This document shows positions 26,195 through 35,129 of a stretch of 64,000 nt of DNA, in pieces (position 1 is the first letter of the stretch; every line of letters starts with the position of its first letter). The notes under the pieces were generated by a model, which had not been told where the DNA came from, did no database searches, and worked only from the letters and a program-made list of their open reading frames with translations. The translations under genes were made by a program, and so were the position numbers. This DNA is from Granulosicoccus sp947495035 (lineage in GTDB: Bacteria; Pseudomonadota; Gammaproteobacteria; Granulosicoccales; Granulosicoccaceae), in assembly GCF_050589605.1 (NCBI RefSeq), contig NZ_JBNGOO010000006.1. One strand, 5' to 3'.

Positions 26195-26404
26195 GGACCA
26201 CGATCGTTGCGGCTGACGTCAATGCGGCAATTCGCCAGTCGCCCGACAAGCCTGCATACCGCACCAGGTTCGGCGCGGTATGCGGTTGCAGACAGCACCG
26301 GACGAAATCAGGGCTGGCAGGGTACAGTCCAGGAATCGATGCCAGCAACCACGACCTCGGTGACCTGATCGCCGAGCTGAACTTGACCTGACCGAGAAAC
26401 TGTA

Positions 26405-27037
26405 ATGGTCATAGAACTCTGGCTGGCGTTTGTCATCGCATCCACCATCCTGCTGATCATCCCCGGCCCCACGATACTGACCGTCATCAGTTACTCGATT
26501 GCACAGGGCAAACGAGCCAATATACCGCTGGTTGCCGCTGTCGCTCTGGGCGACTCGACGGCGTTGATCCTGTCCCTGGCTGGCCTGGGCACGATACTCG
26601 CCACCTCGGCCTGGCTTTTCACTGTCATCAAGTGGGTTGGCGGACTGTATCTGGTGTATCTCGGTGTCCGCATGCTGATGAGCAATGACCCCCCTGTCAG
26701 TGAGGGCGGGCAGCCTGAGGCTCTGTCCCCATGGACACTGTTTGCAAACACCTGGCTTGTCACCGCGCTGAACCCGAAGGGCATCATCTTCTTCGTCGCA
26801 TTCCTGCCTCAGTTCCTCGACCACGACAAGCCGGTACCGGCACAGCTGTGGATCCTTTCTCTGACGTTCGTTGCACTGGCAAGCCTGAATGCAATGCTGT
26901 ATGCGGTATTCGCCACCAATGCCCGCAACCTGCTCTCATCAAGCGCCGCGCGCAAACGCTTCAACCGTGGTGGTGGATGCCTGTTGACGATAGCCGGTGG
27001 CTGGGCACTGACAGCCAGGCAGGCAATGTCGTCCTGA
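26405..27037 (+). CDS. LysE/RhtB family exporter
   Basis: The 210-residue product has the LysE-family pattern: six hydrophobic helices, an early LLIIPGPTILTVISYSIAQG motif, GDSTALILSLAGLGTIL, WVGGLYLVYLGVRML and TALNPKGIIFFVAFLPQFLD. These proteins export amino acids or related metabolites. The substrate is not predictable from sequence. The gene ends 76 bases before the heptamer array. Confidence 0.92.
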   Translation: MVIELWLAFVIASTILLIIPGPTILTVISYSIAQGKRANIPLVAAVALGDSTALILSLAGLGTILATSAWLFTVIKWVGGLYLVYLGVRMLMSNDPPVSEGGQPEALSPWTLFANTWLVTALNPKGIIFFVAFLPQFLDHDKPVPAQLWILSLTFVALASLNAMLYAVFATNARNLLSSSAARKRFNRGGGCLLTIAGGWALTARQAMSS

Positions 27038-27112
27038 GCGCCTGCCCTGCCCGGTTATCACGCATCCGTGACGCAACGAATCTGCATCACAAATCACGGA
27101 TCACAAACCAAG

Positions 27113-27189
27113 CAGTCCGCAGTCCGCAGTCCGCAGTCCGCAGTCCGCAGTCCGCAGTCCGCAGTCCGCAGTCCGCAGTCCGCAGTCCG
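27113..27189. repeat. tandem array of 11 heptamers (CAGTCCG)
   Basis: Eleven perfect copies of CAGTCCG fill the gap between the convergent LysE and NmrA-like genes and end 16 bases from the stop of the latter. No sequence variation is seen among copies, which suggests recent expansion. Confidence 0.97.
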
Positions 27190-27205
27190 CAAACATGATC
27201 ATCCA

Positions 27206-27808
27206 TCACACCGACGCGGACTGCATCAACGCCACCTTGCCTGTCCACGAATCGTCCTCAACCGCCGTTGCCAATACCGCTGCAACATCACCGCGGGCAG
27301 CCGTTCCCTTGACATCAACATCGTCTCCGTACAGCACGTCACGGCTACCGTCGTCATCCGTGAGACTGACCGGTCGCACAATCGCGTAGGCAAGACCCGA
27401 CGACTTCAGGTGTTCGTCAGCATCATGCTTGGCCTGAAGATAATGAGCCAGTTCGCTGTTCTGATCCGGTTTGTCGGCGCCGACCGTGCTGAGCATGACG
27501 AAGCGTTGCACATCGGACTTCACAGCCATATCCACCAGCCTGATCGCGCCATCACGGTCGACCTTGTCGGTCATCTCGGGCCCTGTCCCCCCTCCCGACC
27601 CGGCAGCAAACACCACCACATCGCAGCCTGCGCATACGTCATCCTGCAGATCCGTCAGATCACCCTGACGTAGCGTGACATCCCCGGGTAGATCGCTCGT
27701 GTCCGAGCTTGACCTGACCAGTGCTACCGGAGAATGCCCGCGTGACTTCAGTTCTTCGATCAGGCGGACTCCGGTCTTGCCCGTGGCTCCAGCGACTAGT
27801 ACCTGCAT
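27206..27808 (-). CDS. NAD(P)-binding NmrA/SDR-like protein
   Basis: The 200-residue product begins MQVLVAGATGKTGVRLIEEL, the glycine-rich nucleotide-binding start of atypical short-chain dehydrogenases of the NmrA/YtfG type. It has DVVVFAAGSGGGTGPEMTDK, FVMLSTVGAD and a C-terminal DVAAVLATAVED. Members act as redox sensors or quinone/NADP-binding regulators. No catalytic Tyr-x3-Lys is seen in its usual place. It stands upstream of the heptamer array. Confidence 0.85.
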   Translation of the reverse strand: MQVLVAGATGKTGVRLIEELKSRGHSPVALVRSSSDTSDLPGDVTLRQGDLTDLQDDVCAGCDVVVFAAGSGGGTGPEMTDKVDRDGAIRLVDMAVKSDVQRFVMLSTVGADKPDQNSELAHYLQAKHDADEHLKSSGLAYAIVRPVSLTDDDGSRDVLYGDDVDVKGTAARGDVAAVLATAVEDDSWTGKVALMQSASV

Positions 27809-27887
27809 ATCATGCTCCTGCGATTCGTTGAGATTGGCGATTGCTTTCCTGTTGGCGAGACTGCCAGCGGCAGATCCCGACTGTCAC

Positions 27888-28502
27888 TCATCGTTCGGGA
27901 GCCATCGGCCCGCCATGGGTAATGGCCGCCCGATAGCCGGACTCCATCTGCATATGCTGCCAATACGCGGCGAGACGAGGCGCATCTTCAAGAAATCCGG
28001 ATCTGGACAGATTCGCCAACAGATATGAGAACTGCATGTCTGCCAGTGACACCATGTCGCCAAACAACAGACCTTTTTCCGGAAGCTGATGGACGATGTA
28101 CTCCTGATGCTTCTGCATCGCTTCATACGCTGCACTGGTCGGCTCGTCACCGCGCATATGTGGCAACAGCAATTGCATGGCAACACTCGCAAACGAACTC
28201 TCGACATAATCAAGCAGTTCCTCATGGCGCAGATGATCGTCGGTACCGGCAGCGGGAACATGCCGACCATCGCCGAACCTGTCATGCAGATAACGCAGAC
28301 AAGTTGCGGACTCCGCCAGCACTAGCTGTTCATCCTGGATAACCGGAGACTTGCCCAGCGGGTGAACTCTCGCCAGACTCTCAGGCGCCCGAAAGTTTTC
28401 CGTACGCTCGTAGAACACCAGATGGTAAGGCTGCTCGAGATCTTCCATCAACCACAGCAGGCGTATGGCACGTGAATAGGCCAGACAGTGAATGGTGATC
28501 AT
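27888..28502 (-). CDS. glutathione S-transferase
   Basis: The 204-residue product has an N-terminal thioredoxin-like domain (CLAYSRAIRLLWLMEDLEQP, then HPLGKSPVIQDEQLVLAESA with the cis-Pro and ES pair for glutathione) and a helical C-terminal domain with LADMQFSYLLA. It overlaps the aldehyde dehydrogenase gene by 4 bases, so the pair is one operon. The substrate is unknown. Confidence 0.9.
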   Translation of the reverse strand: MITIHCLAYSRAIRLLWLMEDLEQPYHLVFYERTENFRAPESLARVHPLGKSPVIQDEQLVLAESATCLRYLHDRFGDGRHVPAAGTDDHLRHEELLDYVESSFASVAMQLLLPHMRGDEPTSAAYEAMQKHQEYIVHQLPEKGLLFGDMVSLADMQFSYLLANLSRSGFLEDAPRLAAYWQHMQMESGYRAAITHGGPMAPER

Positions 28503-29875
28503 GGCAGGAAAATCGCCTTGATGTTGACGAACTCCTTCATGCCGAAACCGCCGTGTTCACGCCCGTAGCCCGAATCCTTGACGCCGCCGAAAGGCATGCC
28601 GGGATCCGCAGCACCGAAGGAATTGATACGTACCATCCCGGTATCGAAGTGATCCCGCGCAAGGGTAACGGCTCGCTTCTCATCGCGAGTGAAAATGCCA
28701 CCTCCGAGCCCATAACGACTGTCGTTGGCAATGCGCATGGCATCCTCATCATTCTTCGCCCTGATGACCGAGGCCACCGGGCCGAACAGTTCATCGTCAT
28801 GGGCAGGAGTACCAGGCTTGCACTCTGTCAGTACCGTTGCAGGAAAATAGTAGCCGCTTCTCTCCGGCGGATTTCCACCACAGGACACTACCGCACCGCC
28901 GGCAACGCTCTTTTCCACCTGCTCGCACAAGGTATCGAATTGCTCTTGGCTCGATACCGGGCCCAGTTGCGTGTCCTCATTCCGTGGATCGCCCATTCTG
29001 ACCGCTTGCATCTGTTCGACAAATGCACTCAGGAATTCATCATGAACCGCATCACATACGACAAATCTCTTGGCGGACACGCAGGTCTCACCATTGTTGT
29101 AAATGCGCCCCTGCACACAGGTTTTCACCGCGAGATCCACATCCGCATCTTCCAGCACCAGGTAGGCGTCGTTGGACCCGAGCTCCAGAACGCTCTTCTT
29201 CAAGTGGCGACTGGCCAATGAGCCTATATGTCGTCCGGCACTGTCGCTGCCTGTCATTGTCACGCCTCTGACCTGTGGGTGTGCAATGATTTCATCCGAT
29301 GTATCGTGATCTATCAGCAGCACCTCGAAAAGCCCCTCGGGCAGACCCGCTTCCCGGCACAAATCGCGAAACTTCAACCCGCTGCCAGTACAAATGGCCG
29401 CATGTTTGAGAATGACCGAGTTGCCTGCCATCAGATTCGACGCCAGTACACGAGCGGGCTGGTAAATGGGAAAATTCCACGGCTGAATACTGTAGATGAC
29501 ACCGATCGGTGAGTACGTGACGATGCCCCGCTTGCCCTTTTCGCCATGTGTTCGTTCTTCATCGGCCAGTTCGGCTGGGCCATTCTGTGCCGTGTATTCG
29601 AAGATCTGTGCGCACAACTCGACCTCGGTCAATCCGTCGCGATACAGCTTGCCGACTTCCTCAGTCATCAGACTGGCAAGATCTTCCGCGTGATTGCGAA
29701 GCGCTGAAGCGATGTCGCGGAGAAAGGGAGCACGCTCTTCATGCGACTTCATGCGCCATTCGTGGAAGGCGCGATTGGCGGACTCGATCCTGTCGAAAGC
29801 AGCGTCCTTGCTCATGAGCTCATGACTGCTGATCTCTTCCTCGGTGGCGGGATTGATGGTCGTGATGGTTCCCAT
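28499..29875 (-). CDS. NAD(P)-dependent succinate-semialdehyde dehydrogenase-like
   Basis: The 458-residue product is an aldehyde dehydrogenase. It has PIGVIYSIQPWNFPIYQPAR, MTGSDSAGRHIGSLA, the Glu-containing VLELGSNDAYLVLEDADVD and the catalytic Cys in NNGETCVSAKRFVV (C262). The closest subgroup is the GabD1-like succinate-semialdehyde dehydrogenases (NxGxxCxxAKRF). It would oxidise succinate semialdehyde or a related aldehyde. It is coupled to the GST gene. Confidence 0.87.
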   Translation of the reverse strand: MGTITTINPATEEEISSHELMSKDAAFDRIESANRAFHEWRMKSHEERAPFLRDIASALRNHAEDLASLMTEEVGKLYRDGLTEVELCAQIFEYTAQNGPAELADEERTHGEKGKRGIVTYSPIGVIYSIQPWNFPIYQPARVLASNLMAGNSVILKHAAICTGSGLKFRDLCREAGLPEGLFEVLLIDHDTSDEIIAHPQVRGVTMTGSDSAGRHIGSLASRHLKKSVLELGSNDAYLVLEDADVDLAVKTCVQGRIYNNGETCVSAKRFVVCDAVHDEFLSAFVEQMQAVRMGDPRNEDTQLGPVSSQEQFDTLCEQVEKSVAGGAVVSCGGNPPERSGYYFPATVLTECKPGTPAHDDELFGPVASVIRAKNDEDAMRIANDSRYGLGGGIFTRDEKRAVTLARDHFDTGMVRINSFGAADPGMPFGGVKDSGYGREHGGFGMKEFVNIKAIFLP

Positions 29876-30215
29876 GCTCGAATTTCCTCTGCTCTCTGCG
29901 GTAGGCTGCCCCGAGTAAACGGTGGAAACTGACAGGGCTGGCCAGGTCGATGAAGCAGAGTCTATCGATGAGGCTTCCGGAAATTCGGGCTTTGCGCTTT
30001 CTACATGGTTTCAGGCAATATCCTGCGATTCCTCTCCAACCCGCAACCGTCCAGAGCTCATGGAGGGTGGCGCCGAGCATGGGACAAGCATTGCCAGGGA
30101 TTCTGGCGCTGTACAAGGCAAACAGCCTCAATGAGACATGATTCCTCGACCCGACATCGCCTTCGGCCGAGCAATGTTCCCGGCCGACGGACGGCCGGGA
30201 GTCATACAATGCAAA
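29876..30215. other. intergenic region with TRAP terminator
   Basis: These 340 bases separate two leftward operons. The right end holds a strong hairpin (30178-30200) that should end the TRAP operon. The remainder must hold the promoter of the dehydrogenase-GST pair, but I cannot pick it out with confidence. No gene is supported. Confidence 0.5.
30178..30200 (-). terminator. hairpin terminator of the first TRAP operon
   Basis: A perfect 9-bp stem (TCCCGGCCG / CGGCCGGGA) with a 5-base loop (ACGGA) lies 16 bases beyond the DctM stop. It lacks a long T tract, so it may be a weak or Rho-assisted terminator. Confidence 0.6.
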
Positions 30216-31526
30216 TCAAGTCAACAGCACCAGCGATATCCAGGGTAACAGCAGCAACAACGCCAGCCGCACGATATCCGCGATCCAGAATGGAATCACG
30301 CCCTTGAAGATGGTGCCCAGGGAGACATCGGTCAGTACCGAGCGCAAGACAAAGGCGTTCATCCCGACCGGCGGCGTTATCAAGCTGATCTCGGTCACGA
30401 CAACGACCACAATGGCGAACCAGATACTGACCATTTCAGGATCGGCCAACAGACCACTACCGAAGTCGAGTTGAATGATGATCGGATAGAAGACCGGTAC
30501 CGTCAGCAGAATCATCGACAGGCTCTCGAAAACGCAGCCCAGTACCAGATAGATGCCAACCATGATCAGGATGACTCCCCAGGTACTGAAGCCTGAGTCG
30601 TAGACCATGTCCACCAGCGCATCCGGCAGCCCGGCGAAGTTGACAAAGGACGAGAATATCTCTGCGCCGATGACAATGACGAAAATCATGCCGGATGACA
30701 GTACGGTTTCTCGACAGGCAGAGGCGAAACTTTCGCGTGTCAGTCCGCGTATGGCCAACGCCAGCACCAGCGCAAAGAATGCCCCCATGCCAGCCGCCTC
30801 GATCGGCGTGAAAAAACCCCCATAGATACCGCCCATGATGAAGGCAAACAGGGCAAGGGTTCCCCACACGCCGATACGGTCGCGTCGCGTCATGGGAGCC
30901 GCCTCGGTAACCGGAGGCGCTCGATCGGGAAAGATTCTCACCGTGATCATGACTGCCGCCAGATATAGAACGATGCCCAGCAGGCCTGGCAACAGACCGG
31001 CAATGAACAGCTTGCCTATATCACTTTCAGTCAGCAGCCCATAGATGATCAGAATGACCGAAGGTGGAATCAATATACCAAGCGTGCCTCCTGCAGCGAT
31101 GGCACCGGCTGCCAGACTGTCGGAATAGCCGAAGCGACGCATGGGCGGCATTGCCACGCGCGACATGGTGGCAGCCGTGGCCAGAGAAGACCCGGATACC
31201 GCAGAAAAACTGCCGCAACTGATAACGGTGGCCAAGGCCAGTCCACCACGCATACGCCCGAACAGGTGATCAGCGCCGGCAAACAGACCTTGCGCGATAC
31301 CTGCCTTGGCCATGATGTTCCCCATGAAGATGAACAGGGGAACGACGGACAATGAATAACTGAGCCCGGTTTCGAATACGGCATTGCCGATCATCGAACC
31401 CGCTGGCCCCCAGCCACGCATGATCGCGAACCCGATGCCGCCCACCAGAGCCATGGCGAAAGCGATCGGTACGCGCAGGAATATCAGTATCAGCAGAATG
31501 CCGATACCCACCAGTGAGATCATCAT
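30216..31526 (-). CDS. dctM: TRAP transporter large permease (DctM)
   Basis: The 436-residue product has the DctM pattern: LLILIFLRVPIAFAMALVGG, VVPLFIFMGNIMAKAGIAQG, SSLATAATMSRVAMPPMRRF, GTLGILIPPSVILIIYGLLT, FTPIEAAGMGAFFALVLALA and ITPPVGMNAFVLRSVL. It is the ion-coupled transport subunit of a tripartite transporter. Its start overlaps dctQ by 4 bases. The adjacent homogentisate operon and shared operator suggest an aromatic acid as substrate. Confidence 0.94.
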   Translation of the reverse strand: MMISLVGIGILLILIFLRVPIAFAMALVGGIGFAIMRGWGPAGSMIGNAVFETGLSYSLSVVPLFIFMGNIMAKAGIAQGLFAGADHLFGRMRGGLALATVISCGSFSAVSGSSLATAATMSRVAMPPMRRFGYSDSLAAGAIAAGGTLGILIPPSVILIIYGLLTESDIGKLFIAGLLPGLLGIVLYLAAVMITVRIFPDRAPPVTEAAPMTRRDRIGVWGTLALFAFIMGGIYGGFFTPIEAAGMGAFFALVLALAIRGLTRESFASACRETVLSSGMIFVIVIGAEIFSSFVNFAGLPDALVDMVYDSGFSTWGVILIMVGIYLVLGCVFESLSMILLTVPVFYPIIIQLDFGSGLLADPEMVSIWFAIVVVVVTEISLITPPVGMNAFVLRSVLTDVSLGTIFKGVIPFWIADIVRLALLLLLPWISLVLLT

Positions 31527-31975
31527 TGGCGATATTCTCTCAACAAACCGAATATGGCTGCCAGAATGCAGGTAAACGCCCCGAACATGGCAAACAGGCC
31601 GAAAGGCACGCCGAGCGATTCGGAATGGGCCCCATCGGCAAACTGCCGGATACCGAGAATCCAGAGGCGCCAGGCGAAGAACAGCAGCACGGCAGCCGAA
31701 AGCATACCCACCAGAATATTCAGTACGTGCCTGACACGGGGCGGAATGCTGTTCACCAGCATGTCGACATCCACATGCCCACCGGCACGACTGACCAGTG
31801 GCAGAGACGCAAATACCAATGCACCCAGCAACATTTCGGTCAGCTCGAAGGCACCGGTCAGCGGCTTGTCGAGCAGATAACGCCCGATGACATCAATGCC
31901 GGTCACCATCATCAGACTGATCAGCAACGCACCGGAGACAAGCTCCAGTGCAATGGCAGACACTCGTTCGATCAT
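31523..31975 (-). CDS. dctQ: TRAP transporter small permease (DctQ)
   Basis: The 150-residue product has four membrane helices with the DctQ motif IDVIGRYLLDKPLTGAFELT and a second half with VLLFFAWRLWILGIRQF. It forms the membrane complex with DctM. It overlaps its neighbours by 4 bases on both sides, consistent with a single transcript. Confidence 0.92.
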   Translation of the reverse strand: MIERVSAIALELVSGALLISLMMVTGIDVIGRYLLDKPLTGAFELTEMLLGALVFASLPLVSRAGGHVDVDMLVNSIPPRVRHVLNILVGMLSAAVLLFFAWRLWILGIRQFADGAHSESLGVPFGLFAMFGAFTCILAAIFGLLREYRQ

Positions 31976-33027
31976 TGATCAACGCCAGTGATTTCACGCA
32001 GGCGAGCAATGGCGGCAGCACCGTCATACCCCTCCGGCAGTGAATCAGCCCAGTCATTTTCCAGCGCACCGGCAGAAGCCTTCAAGGCTTCAAGAACAGA
32101 CTCGGGTGCCGCATCCAGGCTGATACCGGCCTCTTCGATCTCGGCGACAGCAGCAGAATCGGCATCGATCCATGCCTGCCCGACTCGCTCGGCAAAGGCC
32201 AGACCGGAGATGGACTCGATGGCCGCCTGATCTTCAGCACTGATGGAGTCCCACTTGCCCTGATTCATGACCAGAAACCAGCTGGTATTGTAGATGCCAC
32301 CGGGAACCGTCATGGAGAATTTCACGTCATCGGTCAGGTTGAATGCCGTCAGAGCTTCATAGGTGAACGTTGCGCCGTCAATCACACCGCGAGACAGCTT
32401 TTCATAGACTTCAGTCGACGACATGAACAAGGGCGTGGCACCCAGGGAATCCATCAGGCTTGCCACATAGCCACCCGGCACACGAATCTTCAGACCGGCA
32501 AAGTCTTCAGGTGTCTCGATCTTGCGCTGGTTGTTGTGAAACAACCCGGGTCCATGGACAAACAAGCCCAGCAGTTTCGTGCCTTCATGGTCCTTCTCGG
32601 CGTCCAGGTCTTCCGTATAGACCGTATAGAATGCCTTGGATGTTTCGATGGCATCGTCGCCCAGAAAGGAAAACTGTCCCACTTCAGCCTTGGTAAAGCG
32701 ATCATCCTGACTGAAACTGTGCAAGCCGTAGGTAATGTCGGCAACGTCATCGCGCGCCATATCGAAATGTGCAGGTGGACTGCCCAGAGGCTTGCCCAGC
32801 ACGCGAACACTGACGCGACCTTCGGTGACTTCTTCTATCTCTTTCGCCCAGGGTTTGATGGCGTTCAGTACAACGGGGTGGCGTGGCGGCAACCAGCTGG
32901 ACAAGACCAGATCCGTATCAGCCTTGAGCGAGCCTGAGAGAGAGGCAGCGAACAATCCTGCCATAACGGCCCCGCCAGTAGTACCCAGCATGGCTCCCAG
33001 CGTGGTGAGCCTGTTCAATCCAGTCAT
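31972..33027 (-). CDS. dctP: TRAP transporter substrate-binding protein (DctP)
   Basis: The 351-residue periplasmic protein has a signal peptide with alanine-rich cleavage region (GAVMAGLFAASLSGSLKA) and a DctP domain: DLVLSSWLPPRHPVVLNAIK, PWAKEIEEVT, GKPLGSPPAHFDMARDDVAD, FAGLKIRVPGGYVASLMDSL, then VINAGTF-like DGATFTYEALTAF and VMNQGKWDSISAEDQAAIES. The ATG at 33027 has a GGAG ribosome-binding site; an earlier in-frame start would sit inside the promoter. It is first in the operon, behind a promoter carrying the MarR-type operator. Confidence 0.92.
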   Translation of the reverse strand: MTGLNRLTTLGAMLGTTGGAVMAGLFAASLSGSLKADTDLVLSSWLPPRHPVVLNAIKPWAKEIEEVTEGRVSVRVLGKPLGSPPAHFDMARDDVADITYGLHSFSQDDRFTKAEVGQFSFLGDDAIETSKAFYTVYTEDLDAEKDHEGTKLLGLFVHGPGLFHNNQRKIETPEDFAGLKIRVPGGYVASLMDSLGATPLFMSSTEVYEKLSRGVIDGATFTYEALTAFNLTDDVKFSMTVPGGIYNTSWFLVMNQGKWDSISAEDQAAIESISGLAFAERVGQAWIDADSAAVAEIEEAGISLDAAPESVLEALKASAGALENDWADSLPEGYDGAAAIARLREITGVDQ

Positions 33028-33098
33028 CAGAAATCTCCAGTGGTGACAATAGGCATCAACGCGATGCCGATCCGCCCGCAAACGTGGGCTGGCTGGCG

Positions 33099-33127
33099 AC
33101 AATATCCGTTGCACGTGCAACTGTCAA
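33099..33127 (-). promoter_or_regulatory. TRAP operon promoter with MarR-type operator
   Basis: On the minus strand: -35 TTGACA (33127-33122), 17-base spacer, -10 TATTGT (33104-33099). The spacer holds the palindrome AGTTGC-ACGT-GCAAC (33122-33108). The layout is the same as in the hmgA promoter, so a repressor bound here would block RNA polymerase at both. Confidence 0.8.
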
Positions 33128-33143
33128 GAAATCCTGACAGAGC

Positions 33144-33623
33144 CTACTCCCGCTGTTCTTCATTCTGCCCAACCAGTCCCATTGACTGCTCGAGCCTGTC
33201 CAGTGCCTGCAAAAAGGCCTGCAATTCCTGCTCGTTCAGGCAGGACACGATATTGCGTTCCTGTTCCAGAACCACCGGTGCCACCTTGCCATGCAGAGCT
33301 CGCCCCTTGGCTGTCAGCCGCAACTTTGCCTCACGTCGATCATGCCGGCTTTCGGTGCGAGTCACGTAATTCAGCTCGATCATGCGGTTCACACCACGAC
33401 TGATACGCGATTTGTGAGTACGTGTGCTCTGCACTATATGTTGTGCACTGCATGACTCCCGCGATTTCAACGCAGCCAGAGTCACCAGAATGCGCCATTC
33501 GACGATATCGATACCAAAACGATCGGTATAGACCTCGGCCAGTTTGTGACTGACTTCCGCGGCCAGGCGATTGAGGCGAAAAGGGATGAATTTCGACAGT
33601 TCCAGATCAGTCATCAATTCCAT
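33144..33623 (-). CDS. MarR family transcriptional regulator
   Basis: The 159-residue product is a MarR-type winged-helix protein (FIPFRLNRLAAEVSHKLAEV, IDIVEWRILVTLAAL, THKSRISRGVNRMIELNYVT, ESRHDRREAKLRLTAKGRAL). It is divergent from hmgA and upstream of the TRAP genes on the same strand. Three AGTTGC-N4-GCAAC sites lie in the marR, hmgA and TRAP control regions, so it is most likely the repressor of the whole aromatic island, released by a pathway compound. It begins near operator 33642-33657, consistent with autoregulation. Confidence 0.88.
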   Translation of the reverse strand: MELMTDLELSKFIPFRLNRLAAEVSHKLAEVYTDRFGIDIVEWRILVTLAALKSRESCSAQHIVQSTRTHKSRISRGVNRMIELNYVTRTESRHDRREAKLRLTAKGRALHGKVAPVVLEQERNIVSCLNEQELQAFLQALDRLEQSMGLVGQNEEQRE

Positions 33624-33641
33624 GCATCTCCAATATTTAAT

Positions 33642-33657
33642 AGTTGCATTCGCAACT
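33642..33657. promoter_or_regulatory. MarR-type operator at the marR start
   Basis: AGTTGC-ATTC-GCAACT, a perfect 6-bp inverted repeat with a 4-base spacer, 19 bases upstream of the marR ATG. It matches the operators at 33108-33122 and 33666-33681. Confidence 0.75.
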
Positions 33658-33660
33658 TTC

Positions 33661-33689
33661 TTGACAGTTGCAACTGCAACCGTTAAATT
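33661..33689 (+). promoter_or_regulatory. hmgA operon promoter with MarR-type operator
   Basis: -35 TTGACA (33661-33666), 17-base spacer, -10 TAAATT (33684-33689). The spacer contains AGTTGC-AACT-GCAACC (33666-33681). Because transcription should begin near 33697, any start codon before that, such as the TTG at 33668, cannot be used. Confidence 0.8.
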
Positions 33690-33769
33690 CTACACCAAGT
33701 GAGATCGACGCCTCTCCAAGGCCGATCCCTCCCCCCATCGAGCCATCTGAATTGCGGAGCCTCCACATC

Positions 33770-35086
33770 GTGTCAGACACTCAACTTCACTACATGCCTG
33801 GTTTCGGGAACGATTTCGAAACCGAAGCGCTGCCCGATGCCTTGCCTCAAGGCCGCAACAGTCCGCAGCGCTGTAACTACGGCCTCTACGGCGAACAGCT
33901 CAGTGGCACAGCCTTTACCGCCCCCAGCCACCAGAACGAGCGTACCTGGTGCTATCGCATACGCCCTTCGGTCAAGCACTCGGCGCGCTACGAGAAGATC
34001 GACCTGCCATACTGGCAATCAGCCCCGCGGATTGATCCGGAGATCGTCAGTCTCGGCCAGTATCGCTGGGATCCGATTCCACATACCACCGAGGATCTGA
34101 ACTGGTTGACGGGCATGCGTACCATGACCACGGCTGGCGATGTCAATACCCAGGTGGGGATGGCGACGCACGTCTACCTGGTCAACCAATCGATGGTCGA
34201 TGAGTACTTCTACTCGGCCGACAGCGAAATGCTGATCGTACCGCAGGAAGGTGAGCTGCGCCTGTGTACGGAACTCGGTATCATCGATCTGGCACCGAAG
34301 GAAATCGCCATCATTCCTCGGGGCCTTGTCTATCGTGTGGAACTGATCAGTGGTCCCGCTCGCGGCTTCGTCTGCGAGAACTACGGGCAGAAGTTCGAGT
34401 TACCCGGTCGGGGGCCCATCGGTGCCAATTGCATGGCAAACCGGCGCGACTTCAAAACCCCCGTGGCGGCTTATGAAGATCGCGAAGTGCCATCGACTGT
34501 CACCATCAAGTGGTGCGGGCAGTTCCATCGCACGCCAATCGGACACAGCCCGCTGGATGTGGTGGCCTGGCATGGCAACTATGCACCGGTCAAGTATGAT
34601 CTGCGTACCTATTGCCCCGTCGGTTCCATTCTTTTCGATCACCCCGACCCATCCATCTTCACGGTTCTCACGGCCCCCTCCGGTGTACCGGGCACCGCCA
34701 ATATCGACTTCGTACTGTTCCGCGAACGCTGGATGACCATGGAAGATACCTTCCGGCCACCGTGGTATCACAAGAACGTCATGTCCGAACTGATGGGCAA
34801 TATCTATGGCGAATACGACGCCAAACCTCAGGGTTTCGCGCCAGGCGGTATCAGCCTGCACAACATGATGCTGCCACACGGCCCCGATCAGGAAGCCTTC
34901 GAAAAGGCCTCCACGGCGGAACTGCAACCGGAGAAACTGGACAACACCATGTCCTTCATGTTCGAGACCCGCTTTCCTCAGCACCTTACCGCCTTTGCAG
35001 CCACCGAAGCGCCGCTGCAGGACAATTACATCGACTGCTGGGACAGCATCGAGAAAAAATTCGATGGTACACCGGGCCTCAAGTGA
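33770..35086 (+). CDS. hmgA: homogentisate 1,2-dioxygenase
   Basis: The 438-residue product matches HmgA: YMPGFGNDFETEALPDALPQ, QRCNYGLYGEQLSGTAF, and the iron ligands in PPWYHKNVMSELMG (H334, E340) and LPHGPD (H370). It opens the ring of homogentisate to give maleylacetoacetate. The frame is open further upstream, but the promoter at 33661-33689 rules that out; the GTG at 33770 has GGAG 10 bases upstream and gives the normal family length. First gene of the catabolic operon. Confidence 0.95.
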   Translation: MSDTQLHYMPGFGNDFETEALPDALPQGRNSPQRCNYGLYGEQLSGTAFTAPSHQNERTWCYRIRPSVKHSARYEKIDLPYWQSAPRIDPEIVSLGQYRWDPIPHTTEDLNWLTGMRTMTTAGDVNTQVGMATHVYLVNQSMVDEYFYSADSEMLIVPQEGELRLCTELGIIDLAPKEIAIIPRGLVYRVELISGPARGFVCENYGQKFELPGRGPIGANCMANRRDFKTPVAAYEDREVPSTVTIKWCGQFHRTPIGHSPLDVVAWHGNYAPVKYDLRTYCPVGSILFDHPDPSIFTVLTAPSGVPGTANIDFVLFRERWMTMEDTFRPPWYHKNVMSELMGNIYGEYDAKPQGFAPGGISLHNMMLPHGPDQEAFEKASTAELQPEKLDNTMSFMFETRFPQHLTAFAATEAPLQDNYIDCWDSIEKKFDGTPGLK

Positions 35087-35129
35087 GAGTATGGCCGGCA
35101 CCACAGTCAATCAGTCAACAGGAAAACCT

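Noticed and set aside
29820..30209. 129-codon minus-strand frame upstream of the dehydrogenase
   Set aside because: It overlaps the real start of the dehydrogenase gene in another frame and covers the TRAP terminator hairpin; no motif is seen.
33668..33769. TTG start giving a longer HmgA
   Set aside because: It lies inside the -35/-10 region of the hmgA promoter and so would not be transcribed; the GTG at 33770 fits the family length and has a ribosome-binding site.
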